Below are positions 36,301-48,486 of a stretch of 64,000 bases of DNA, in pieces. This DNA is from Hydractinia symbiolongicarpus (Eukaryota > Cnidaria > Hydrozoa > Anthoathecata > Hydractiniidae), in NCBI RefSeq assembly GCF_029227915.1, contig NC_079876.1:31285828-31349827 (forward strand). The letters run 5' to 3'. Both the position numbers and the translations under genes were made by a program. The number at the start of each line of letters is the position of its first letter. Within the stretch, counting starts at the first letter, position 1. The notes under the pieces are model-generated. The model was not told where the DNA came from. It searched no databases and saw only the letters and a program-made list of their open reading frames with translations.

Positions 36301-38470
36301 AAGGGTGTACAGAATAATTCAGGCATCTATACCTGATTTTTTCTGTAGCCCCCATGGCGTACCCGGATATTTGTACGCCCAGAACTGTGGGGGGGGGGGG
36401 TACAGAATATTTCAGGCATCCATACCTGATTTTTTCTGTGCCCCCTATGGCGTTGCCAGATATTTGCACGCCCAGAACTGTAGGGGGTACAGAATAATTC
36501 AGGCATTCATACCTGATTTTTTCTGTACCCCCTATGGCGTTCCCAGATATTGTACGCCTAGAACTGTAGGGGGGTACAGAATAATTCAGGCATTAATACC
36601 TGATTTTTTCTGTACCCCCTATGACGTTGCCAGACATTTATACGCCCAAAACTGTAGGGGGGTACAGAATAATTCAGGCATCCATACCTGATTTTTCTGT
36701 ACCCTCTACGGCGTTGCCAGATATTTGCACGCCCAGAACTGTAGGGGGGTACAGAATAATTCAGGCATTCATACCTGATTTTTTCTGTACCCCCTGTGGC
36801 GTTGCCAGATATTGTCGCCTAGAACTGTAGGGGGATACAGAATAATTCAGGCATCCATACTTGATTTTTTCTGTATCCCCCATGGCGTACCCAGATGTTT
36901 GTACGCCCAGAACTGTAGGGGGGTACAGAATAATTCAGGCATCCATACCTGATTTTTTCTGTACCTCCTATGGCGTTGCCAGATATTTGCTCGCCCAGAA
37001 CTGTAGGGGGTACAGAATAATTCAGGCATACATACCTGATTTTTTCTGTACCCCCTATGGCGTTGCCAGATATTTGCACGCCCAGAACTGTAGGGGGTAC
37101 AGAATAATTCAGGCATTCATACCTGATTTTTTCTGTACCCCCAATCGCGTTGCCAGATATTGTACGCCTAGAACTGTAGGGAGGGTACAGAATAATTCAA
37201 GCATTAATACCTGATTTTTTCTGTACCCCCTATCGCGTTGCCAGATATTTGCACGCCCAGAACTGTAGGGGGTACAGAATAATTCAGGCATTCATACCTG
37301 ATTTTTTCTGTACCCCCTATGGCGTTGCCGGATAGTGTACGCCTAGAACTGTAGGGGTGTACAGAATAATTCAGGCATCCATACGTGATTTTTTCTGTAC
37401 CCCCTATGGCGTTGCCAGATATTTGCACGCCCAGAACTGTAGGGGGTACAGAATAATTCAGGCATTAATACCTGATTTTTTCTGTACCCTCTATGGCGTT
37501 GCCAGATATTTGCACGCCCAGAACTGTAGGGGGTTACAGAATAATTCAGGCATTCATACCTGATTTTTTCTGTACTCCCTATGGCGTTGCCAGATATTTG
37601 CACGCCCAGAACTGTAGGGGGTACAGAATAATTCAGGCATTCATACCTGATTTTTTCTGTACCACCTATGGCGTTGCCAGATGTTGTACGCCTAGAACTG
37701 TAGGGGGGTACAGAATAATACAGGCATTAATACCTGACTTTTTCTGTACCCCATATGGCGTTGCCAGATATTTATACGCCCAAAACAGTAGGGGGGTACA
37801 GGATAATTCAGGCATCCATACCTGATTTTTTCTGTACCCTCTATGGCGTTGCCAGATATTTGCACGCCAAGAACTGTAGGGGGGTACAGAATATTTCACG
37901 CATTCATACCTGATTTTTTCTGTACCCCCTGTGGCGTTGCCAGATATTGTACGCCTAGAACTGTAGGGGGGTACAGAATAATTCAGGCATCCATACATCA
38001 TTTTTTCTGTACCCCCCATGGCGTACCCAGATATTTGTACGCCCAGAACTGTAAGGGGATGCAGAATAATTCAGGCATCCATACGTGATTTTTTCTGTAC
38101 CCCCTATGGCGTTGCCAGATATTTGCACGTCCAGAACTGTAGGGGGTACAGAATAATTCAGGCATGCATACCTGATTTTTTCTGTACTCCCTATGGCGTT
38201 GCCAGATATTGTACGCCTAGAACTGTAGGGGGGTACAGAATAATTCAGGCATCCATACCTGATTTTTTCTGTACCCTCTATGGCGTTGCCAGATATTTGC
38301 ACGCCCAGAACTGTAGGGGGGTACAGAATAATTCAGGCATTCATACCTGATTTTTTCTGTACCCCCTGTGGCGTTGCCAGACATTGTACGCCTAGAACTG
38401 TAGGGGGGTAGAGAATAATTCCGGCATCCATACTTGATTTTTTCTGTACCCCCCATGGCGTACCCAGATA
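33336..38470 (+). repeat. 5264-bp tandem duplication, unit 2 (truncated)
   Basis: This is the second unit of the 28072-33335 repeat. It stops near 38470, about 130 bp short of full length, where the sequence switches from a type C start (GGCGTACCCAGATATTTG) to a type A continuation (CACGCCC). That switch is also the junction of the 2009-bp duplication that follows. Confidence 0.85.
36461..38469 (+). repeat. 2009-bp (23-monomer) tandem duplication, unit 1
   Basis: The unit repeats at 38470 with an offset of 2009. A rare variant, CATACATCATTTTTTCTG (37991 and 40000), is shared only by these two units, whereas the older paralogue near 32727 still reads CATGATTTTTT. This dates the duplication after that mutation. 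Unit 1 also has GGGGGGTAGAGAATAATTCC near 38405, where unit 2 has GTACAG. Confidence 0.87.
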
Positions 38471-40478
38471 TTTGCACGCCCAGAACTGTAGGGGGGTACA
38501 GAATAATTCAGGCATTCATACCTGATTTTTTCTGTACCCCCTATGGCGTTCCCAGATATTGTACGCCTAGAACTGTAGGGGGGTACAGAATAATTCAGGC
38601 ATTAATACCTGATTTTTTCTGTACCCCCTATGACGTTGCCAGACATTTATACGCCCAAAACTGTAGGGGGGTACAGAATAATTCAGGCATCCATACCTGA
38701 TTTTTCTGTACCCTCTACGGCGTTGCCAGATATTTGCACGCCCAGAACTGTAGGGGGGTACAGAATAATTCAGGCATTCATACCTGATTTTTTCTGTACC
38801 CCCTGTGGCGTTGCCAGATATTGTCGCCTAGAACTGTAGGGGGATACAGAATAATTCAGGCATCCATACTTGATTTTTTCTGTATCCCCCATGGCGTACC
38901 CAGATGTTTGTACGCCCAGAACTGTAGGGGGGTACAGAATAATTCAGGCATCCATACCTGATTTTTTCTGTACCTCCTATGGCGTTGCCAGATATTTGCT
39001 CGCCCAGAACTGTAGGGGGTACAGAATAATTCAGGCATACATACCTGATTTTTTCTGTACCCCCTATGGCGTTGCCAGATATTTGCACGCCCAGAACTGT
39101 AGGGGGTACAGAATAATTCAGGCATTCATACCTGATTTTTTCTGTACCCCCAATCGCGTTGCCAGATATTGTACGCCTAGAACTGTAGGGAGGGTACAGA
39201 ATAATTCAAGCATTAATACCTGATTTTTTCTGTACCCCCTATCGCGTTGCCAGATATTTGCACGCCCAGAACTGTAGGGGGTACAGAATAATTCAGGCAT
39301 TCATACCTGATTTTTTCTGTACCCCCTATGGCGTTGCCGGATAGTGTACGCCTAGAACTGTAGGGGTGTACAGAATAATTCAGGCATCCATACGTGATTT
39401 TTTCTGTACCCCCTATGGCGTTGCCAGATATTTGCACGCCCAGAACTGTAGGGGGTACAGAATAATTCAGGCATTAATACCTGATTTTTTCTGTACCCTC
39501 TATGGCGTTGCCAGATATTTGCACGCCCAGAACTGTAGGGGGTTACAGAATAATTCAGGCATTCATACCTGATTTTTTCTGTACTCCCTATGGCGTTGCC
39601 AGATATTTGCACGCCCAGAACTGTAGGGGGTACAGAATAATTCAGGCATTCATACCTGATTTTTTCTGTACCACCTATGGCGTTGCCAGATGTTGTACGC
39701 CTAGAACTGTAGGGGGGTACAGAATAATACAGGCATTAATACCTGACTTTTTCTGTACCCCATATGGCGTTGCCAGATATTTATACGCCCAAAACAGTAG
39801 GGGGGTACAGGATAATTCAGGCATCCATACCTGATTTTTTCTGTACCCTCTATGGCGTTGCCAGATATTTGCACGCCAAGAACTGTAGGGGGGTACAGAA
39901 TATTTCACGCATTCATACCTGATTTTTTCTGTACCCCCTGTGGCGTTGCCAGATATTGTACGCCTAGAACTGTAGGGGGGTACAGAATAATTCAGGCATC
40001 CATACATCATTTTTTCTGTACCCCCCATGGCGTACCCAGATATTTGTACGCCCAGAACTGTAAGGGGATGCAGAATAATTCAGGCATCCATACGTGATTT
40101 TTTCTGTACCCCCTATGGCGTTGCCAGATATTTGCACGTCCAGAACTGTAGGGGGTACAGAATAATTCAGGCATGCATACCTGATTTTTTCTGTACTCCC
40201 TATGGCGTTGCCAGATATTGTACGCCTAGAACTGTAGGGGGGTACAGAATAATTCAGGCATCCATACCTGATTTTTTCTGTACCCTCTATGGCGTTGCCA
40301 GATATTTGCACGCCCAGAACTGTAGGGGGGTACAGAATAATTCAGGCATTCATACCTGATTTTTTCTGTACCCCCTGTGGCGTTGCCAGACATTGTACGC
40401 CTAGAACTGTAGGGGGGTACAGAATAATTCCGGCATCCATACTTGATTTTTTCTGTACCCCCCATGGCGTACCCAGAT
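38470..40478 (+). repeat. 2009-bp tandem duplication, unit 2
   Basis: This is the second unit of the preceding repeat. Its junction lies within a hybrid monomer beginning at 38457, which starts as type C (GGCGTACCC) and continues as type A (TTTGCACGCCC). The far end continues into an E-F cassette at 40554-40683 that unit 1 lacks. Confidence 0.87.
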
Positions 40479-42885
40479 ATTTGTACGCCCAGAACTGTAG
40501 GGGGGTACAGAATGATTCAGGCATCCATACCTGATTTTTTCTGTACCCCCTTCGCCGTTGCCAGATACTTCTACGCCAAGAACTGTAAGGGTGTACAGAA
40601 TAATTTAGGCATCCATACCTGATTTTTTCTGTAGCCCCCATGGCGTACCCGGATATTTGTACGCCCAGAACTGTGGGGGGGGGTACAGAATATTCCAGGC
40701 ATCCATACCTGATTTTTTCTGTACCCCCTATGGCGTTGCCAGATATTTGCACGCCCAGAACTGTAGGGGGGTACAGAATAATTCAGGCATCCATACCTGA
40801 TTTTTTCTGTACCCCCTATGACGTTGCCAGATATTTATACGCCTAAAACAGTAGGGGGGTACAGGATAATTCAAGCATCCATACCTGATTTTTTCTGTAC
40901 CCTCTATGGCGTTGCCAGATATTTGCACGCCCAGAACTGTAGGGGGGTACAGAATTATTCAGGCATTCATACCTGATTTTTTCTGTACCCCCTGTGGCGT
41001 TGCCAGATATTGTACGCCTAGAACTGTAGGGGGGTACAGAATAATTCAGGCATCCATACCTGATTTTTTCTGTACCCCCCATGGCGTACCCAGATATTTG
41101 CACGCCCAGAACTGTAGGGGGTACAGAATAATTCAGGCATTCATACCTGATTTTTTCTGTACCCCCTATGGCGTTGCCGGATAGTGTACGCCTAGAACTG
41201 TAGGGGTGTACAGAATAATTCAGGCATCCATACGTGATTTTTTCTGTACCCCCTATGGCGTTGCCAGATATTTGCACGCCCAGAACTGTAGGGGGTACAG
41301 AATAATTCAGGCATTAATACCTGATTTTTTCTGTACCCTCTATGGCGTTGCCAGATATTTGCACGCCCAGAACTGTAGGGGGTTACAGAATAATTCAGGC
41401 ATTCATACCTGATTTTTTCTGTACTCCCTTTGCCGTTGCCAGATATTTGCACGCCCAGAACTGTAGGGGTACAGAATAATTCAGGCATTCATACATGATT
41501 TTTTCTGTACCACCTATGGCGTTGCCAGATGTTGTACGCCTAGAACTGTAGGGGGGTACAGAATAATACAGGCATTAATACCTGACTTTTTCTGTACCCC
41601 ATATGGCGTTGCCAGATATTTATACGCCCAAAACAGTAGGGGGGTACAGGATAATTCAGGCATCCATACCTGATTTTTTCTGTACCCTCTATGGCGTTGC
41701 CAGATATTTGCACGCCAAGAACTGTAGGGGGGTACAGAATATTTCAGGCATTCATACCTGATTTTTTCTGTACCCCCTGTGGCGTTGCCAGATATTGTAC
41801 GCCTAGAACTGTAGGGGGGTACAGAATAATTCAGGCATCCATACATGATTTTTTCTGTACCCCCCATGGCGTACCCAGATATTTGTACGCCCAGAACTGT
41901 AAGGGGATGCAGAATAATTCAGGCATCCATACGTGATTTTTTCTGTACCCCCTATGGCGTTGCCAGATATTTGCACGTCCAGAACTGTAGGGGGTACAGA
42001 ATAATTCAGGCATGCATACCTGATTTTTTCTGTACTCCCTATGGCGTTGCCAGATATTGTACGCCTAGAACTGTAGGGGGGTACAGAATAATTCAGGCAT
42101 CCATACCTGATTTTTTCTGTACCCTCTATGGCGTTGCCAGATATTTGCACGCCCAGAACTGTAGGGGGGTACAGAATAATTCAGGCATTCATACCTGATT
42201 TTTTCTGTACCCCCTGTGGCGTTGCCAGACATTGTACGCCTAGAACTGTAGGGGGGTACAGAATAATTCCGGCATCCATACTTGATTTTTTCTGTACCCC
42301 CCATGGCGTACCCAGATATTTGTACGCCCAGAACTGTAGGGGGGTACAGAATGATTCAGGCATCCATACCTGATTTTTTCTGTACCCCCTTCGCCGTTGC
42401 CAGATACTTCTACGCCAAGAACTGTAAGGGTGTACAGAATAATTTAGGCATCCATACCTGATTTTTTCTGTAGCCCCCATGGCGTACCCGGATATTTGTA
42501 CGCCCAGAACTGTGGGGGGGGGGTACAGAATATTCCAGGCATCCATACCTGATTTTTTCTGTACCCCCTATGGCGTTGCCAGATATTTGCACGCCCAGAA
42601 CTGTAGGGGGGTACAGAATAATTCAGGCATCCATACCTGATTTTTTCTGTACCCCCTATGACGTTGCCAGATATTTATACGCCTAAAACAGTAGGGGGGT
42701 ACAGGATAATTCAGGCATCCATACCTGATTTTTTCTGTACCCTCTATGGCGTTGCCAGATATTTGCACGCCCAGAACTGTAGGGGGGTACAGAATAATTC
42801 AGGCATTCATACCTGATTTTTTCTGTACCCCCTGTGGCGTTGCCAGATATTGTACGCCTAGAACTGTAGGGGGGTACAGAATAAT

Positions 42886-43500
42886 TCAGGCATCCATACC
42901 TGATTTTTTCTGTACCCCCCATGGCGTACCCAGATATTTGTACGCCCAGAACTGTAGGGGGGTACAGAATAATTCAGGCATCCATACGTGATTTCTTCTG
43001 TACCCCCTTTCCCGTTGCCAGATACTTCTACGCCAAGAACTGCAAGGGGGTACAGAATAATTCAGGCATTCATACCTGATTTTTTCTGTACCCCCTGTGG
43101 CGTTGCCAGATATTGTACGCCTAGAACTGTAGGGGGGTACAGAATAATTCAGGTATCCATACCTGATTTTTTCTGTACCCCCCATGGCGTACCCAGATAT
43201 TTGTACGCCCAGAACTGTAGGGGGGTACAGAATAATTCAGGCATCCATACGTGATTTTTTCTGTACCCCCTATGGCGTTGCCAGATATTTGCACGCCCAG
43301 AACTGTAGGAGGTACAGAATAATTCAGGCATTCATACCTGATTTTTTCTGTACCCCTTGTGGCGTTGCCAGATATTGTACGCCTAGAACTGTAGGGGGGT
43401 ACAGAATAATTCAGGCTTCCATACCTGCTTTTTCTGTACCCCCCATGGCGTACCCAGATATTTGTACGCCCTGAACTGTAGGGGGGTACAGAATAATTCA
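42886..43500 (+). repeat. Displaced copy of 0.76-1.37 kb
   Basis: The segment matches 756-1370 at an offset of 42130. It shares the rare CAGGTATCCATACC (1020 and 43150) and CTTCCATACCTGCTTTTTCTG near 1286 and 43416. The same sequence occurs a third time in its expected place near 45.43-46.04 kb. It sits just before the start of the large-scale copy 2. Confidence 0.82.
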
Positions 43501-43848
43501 GGCATCCATACCTGATTTTTTCTGTACCCCCTATGACGTTGCCGGATATTTATACGCCTAAAACAGTAGGGGGATACAGAATAATTCAGGCATCCATACC
43601 TGATTTTTTCTGTACCCCCATGGCGTACCCAGATATTTGTACGCCCAGAACTGTAGGGGGGTACAGAATAATTCAGGCATCCATTCCTGATTTTTTCTGT
43701 ACCCCCTATGGCGATGCCAGATATTTGCACGCCCAGAACTGTAGGGGGTACAGAATAATTCAGACATTCATACCTGATTTTTTCTGTACCCCCTCTGGCG
43801 TTGCCAGATATTGTACGCCTAGAACTGTAGGGGGGTACAGAATAATTC
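43500..43848 (+). repeat. Displaced copy of 0.14-0.49 kb
   Basis: The segment matches about 143-492 at offsets of 43357 then 43356. It shares GACGTTGCCGGATATTTATA, the CATTCCTGATTT variant (324 and 43680) and GGCGATGCC (355 and 43711). One C is missing from the run before ATGGCG near 43615. With the preceding block, two pieces of the beginning of the macro-unit appear in swapped order just upstream of copy 2. Confidence 0.82.
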
Positions 43849-46800
43849 AGGCATCCATACGTGATTTTTTCTGTACCCCCTATGGCGTTGCCAGATATTT
43901 GCACGTCCAGAACTGTAGGGGGTACAGAATAATTCAGGCATGCATACCTGATTTTTTCTGTACTCCCTATGGCGTTGCCAGATATTGTACGCTTAGAACT
44001 GTAGGGGGGTACAGAATAATTCAGGCATCCATACCTGATTTTTTCTGTACCCTCTATAGCGTTGCCAGATATTTGCACGCCCAGAACTGTAAGGGGGTAC
44101 AGAATAATTCAGGCATTCATACCTGATTTTTTCTGTACCCCCTGTGGCGTTGCCAGATATTGTACGCCTACAACTGTAGGGGGGTACAGAATAATTCCGG
44201 CATCCATACCTGATTTTTTCTGTACCCCCCATGGCGTACCCAGATATTGGTACGCCCAGAACTGTAGGGGGGTACAGAATGATTCAGGCATCCATACCTG
44301 ATTTTTTCTGTACCCCCTTCGCCGTTGCCAGATACTTCTACGCCAAGAACTGTATGGGTGTACAGAATAATTTAGGCATCCATACCTGATTTTTTCTGTA
44401 GCCCCCATGGCGTACCCGGATATTTGTACGCCCAGAACTGTGGGGGGGGGGGGGGTACAGAATATTTCAGGCATCCATACCTGATTTTTTCTGTACCCCC
44501 TATGGCGTTGCCAGATATTTGCACGCCCAGAACTGTAGGGGGTACAGAATAATTCAGGCATTCATACCTGATTTTTTCTGTACCCCCTATGGCGTTGCCA
44601 GATATTGTACGCCTAGAACTGTAGGGGGGTACAGAATAATTCAGGCATTAATGCGTGATTTTTTCTGTACCCCCTATGACGTTGCTAGACATTTATACGC
44701 CATAAACTGTAGGGGGGTACAGAATAATTCACGCATCCATACCTGATTTTTTCTGTACCCTCTATGGCGTTGCCAGATATTTGCACGCCCAGAACTGTAG
44801 GGCGGTACAGAATAATTCAGGCATCCATACCTGATTTTTTCTGTACCCCCTATGACGTTGCCGGATATTTATACGCCTAAAACAGTAGGGGGATACAGAA
44901 TAATTCAGGCATCCATACCTGATTTTTTCTGTACCCCCCATGGCGTACCCAGATATTTGTACGCCCAGAACTGTAGGGGGGTACAGAATAATTCAGGCAT
45001 CCATTCCTGATTTTTTCTGTACCCCCTATGGCGATGCCAGATATTTGCACGCCCAGAACTGTAGGGGGTACAGAATAATTCAGACATTCACACCTGATTT
45101 TTTCTGTACCCCCTCTGGCGTTGCCAGATATTGTACGCCTAGAACTGTAGGGGGGTACAGAATAATTCAGGCATTAATACCTGATTTTTTCTGTACCCCC
45201 TATGGCGTTGCCAGATAATTATACGCCCAAAACAGTAGGGGGGTACAGGATAATTCAAGCATCCATACCTGATTTTTTCTGTACCCTCCATGGCGTTGCC
45301 AGATATTTGCACGCCCAGAACTGAAGGGGGGGTACAGAATAATTCAGGCATTCATACATGATTTTTTCTGTACCCCCTGTGGCGTTGCCAGATATTGTAC
45401 GCCTAGAACTGTAGGGGGGTACAGAATAATTCAGGCATCCATACCTGTTTTTTTCTGTACCCCCCATGGCGTACCCAGATATTTGTACGCCCAGAACTGT
45501 AGGGGGGTACAGAATAATTCAGGCATCCATACGTGATTTCTTCTGTACCCCCTTTCCCGTTGCCAGATACTTCTACGCCAAGAACTGCAAGGGGGTACAG
45601 AATAATTCAGGCATTCATACCTGATTTTTTCTGTACCCCCTGTGGCGTTGCCAGATATTGTACGCCTAGAACTGTAGGGGGGTACAGAATAATTCAGGTA
45701 TCCATACCTGATTTTTTCTGTACCCCCCATGGCGTACCCAGATATTTGTACGCCCAGAACTGTAGGGGGGTACAGAATAATTCAGGCATCCATACGTGAT
45801 TTTTTCTGTACCCCCTATGGCGTTGCCAGATATTTGCACGCCCAGAACTGTAGGAGGTACAGAATAATTCAGGCATTCATACCTGATTTTTTCTGTACCC
45901 CTTGTGGCGTTGCCAGATATTGTACGCCTAGAACTGTAGGGGGGTACAGAATAATTCAGGCTTCCATACCTGCTTTTTCTGTACCCCCCATGGCGTACCC
46001 AGATATTTGTACGCCCTGAACTGTAGGGGGGTACAGAATAATTCAGGCATACATACGTGATTTTTTCTGTACGCCCTATGGCGTTGCCAGATATTTGCAC
46101 GCCCAGAAATGTAGGGGGATACAGAATATTTCAGGCATCCATACGTGATTTTTTCTGTACCCCCTATGGCGTTGCCAGATATTTGCACGCCCAGGAACTG
46201 TAGGGGGTACAGAATAATTCAGGCATACATACCTGATTTTTTCTGTACTCCCTATGGCGTTGCCGGATATTGTACGCCTAGAACTGTAGGGGGGTACAGA
46301 ATAATTCAGGCATTAATACCTGATTTTTTCTGTACCCTCTATGGCGTTGCCAGATATTTGCACGCCAAGAACTGTAGGGGGGTACAGAATAATTCAGGCA
46401 TTCATACCTGATTTTTTCTGTACCCCCTGTGGCGTTGCCAGATATTGTACGCCTAGAACTGTAGGGGGGTACAGAATAATTCCGGCATCCATACCTGATT
46501 TTTTCTGTACCCCCTATGGCGTACCCAGATATTTGTACGCCCAGAACTGAAGGGGGGTACAGAATAATTCAGGCATCCATACCTGATTTTTTCTGTACCC
46601 CCTTCGCCGTTGCCAGATACTTCTACGCCAAGAACTGTAAGGGTGTACAGAATAATTCAGGCATCTATACCTGATTTTTTCTGTAGCCCCCATGGCGTAC
46701 CCGGATATTTGTACGCCCAGAACTGTGGGGGGGGTACAGAATATTTCAGGCATCCATACCTGATTTTTTCTGTGCCCCCTATGGCGTTGCCAGATATTTG

Positions 46801-48435
46801 CACGCTCAGAACTGTAGGGGGTACAGAATAATTCAGGCATTCATACCTGATTTTTTCTGTACCCCCTATGGCGTTCCCAGATATTGTACGCCTAGAACTG
46901 TAGGGGGGTACTGAATAATTCAGGCATTAATACCTGATTTTTTCTGTACCCCTATGACGTTGCCAGACATTTATACGCCCAAAACTGTAGGGGGGTACAG
47001 AATAATTCAGGCATCCATACCTGATTTTTTCTGTACCCTCTATGGCGTTGCCAGATATTTGCACGCCCAGAACTGTAGGGGAGTACAGAATAATTCAGGC
47101 ATTCATACCTGATTTTTTCTGTACCCCCTGTGGCGTTGCCAGATATTGTCGCCTAGAACTGTAGGGGAGTACAGAATAATTCAGGCATCCATACCTGATT
47201 TTTTCTGTACCCCCCATGGCGTACCCAGATCTTTGTACGCCCAGAACTGTAGGGGGGTACAGAATAATTCAGGCATCCATACCTGATTTTTTCTGTACCT
47301 CCTATGGCGTTGCCAGATATTTCCACGCCCAGAACTGTAGGGGGTACAGAATAATTCAGGCATACATACCTGATTTTTTCTGTACCCCCTATGGCGTTGC
47401 CAGATATTTGCACGCCCAGAACTGTAGGGGGTACAGAATAATTCAGGCATTCATACCTGATTTTTTCTGTACCCCCAATCGCGTTGCCAGATATTGTACG
47501 CCTAGAACTGTAGGGAGGGTACAGAATAATTCAAGCATTAATACCTGATTTTTTCTGTACCCCCTATCGCGTTGCCAGATATTTGCACGCCCAGATCTGT
47601 AGGGGGTACAGAATAATTCAGGCATTCATACCTGATTTTTTCTGTACCCCCTATGGCGTTGCCGGATAGTGTACGCCTAGAACTGTAGGGGTGTACAGAA
47701 TAAATCAGGCATCCATACGTGATTTTTTCTGTACCCCCTATGGCGTTGCCAGATATTTGCACGCCCAGAACTGTAGGGGGTATAGAATAATTCAGGCATA
47801 CATACCTGATTTTTTCTGTACTCCCTATGGCGTTGCCAGATATTGTACGTTTAGAACTGTAGGGGGTACAGAATAATTCAGGCATTAATACCTGATTTTT
47901 TCTGTACCCCCTGTGGCGTTGCCAGATATTGTACGCCTAGAACTGTAGGGGGGTACAGAATAATTCAGGCATCCATACCTGTTTTTTTCTGTACACCCCA
48001 TGGCGTACCCTGATATTTGTACGCCCAGAACTGTAGGGGGGTACAGAATAATTCAGGCATCCATACGGGATTTCTTCTGTACCCCCTTTCCCGTTGCCAG
48101 ATACTTCTACGCCAAGAACTGCAAGGGGGTACAGAATAATTCAGGCATTCATACCTGATTTTTTCTGTACCCCCTGTGGCGTTGCCAGATATTGTACGCC
48201 TAGAACTGTAGGGGGGTACAGAATAATTCAGGCATCCATACCTGATTTTTTCTGTACCCCCCATGGCGTACCCAGATATTTGTACGCCCAGAACTGTAGG
48301 GGGGTACAGAATAATTCAGGCATCCATACGTGATTTTTTCTGTACCTCCTATGGCGTTGCCAGATATTTGCACGCCCAGAACTGTAGGAGGTACAGAATA
48401 ATTGAGGCATTCATACCTGATTTTTTTTGTACCCC

Positions 48436-48486
48436 CTGTGGCGTTGCCAGATATTGTACGCCTAGAACTGTAGGGGGGTACAGAAT
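48436..48486 (+). repeat. Junction of a 784-bp (nine-monomer) deletion relative to copy 1
   Basis: Left of the junction the sequence carries the TTTTTTTTGTACCCC variant of copy 1 at 3745-3760. Right of it the sequence carries GAATAATTCAGGCATCCTTACC, split here as GAATAATTCAGG and CATCCTTACC, from copy 1 near 4591. The sequence between, about 50 bp, is identical in both parents, so the exact breakpoint cannot be placed. Confidence 0.85.

Larger units (their letters stand above)
21333..44675 (+). repeat. Central part of the macro-unit: mosaic of smaller higher-order repeats
   Basis: This stretch is also pure satellite. It is not seen a second time at the 44-kb offset within this window, because copy 2 runs off the right edge before reaching it. 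It is made of blocks that resemble the left part: 22573-24693 matches 19600-21720, 24787-29146 matches 16030-20385, 33336-38470 matches 28072-33206, and 38470-40478 matches 36461-38469. Near its right end (42886-43848) are displaced copies of the first 1.4 kb of the window. No gene or foreign insertion was found in it. Confidence 0.85.
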
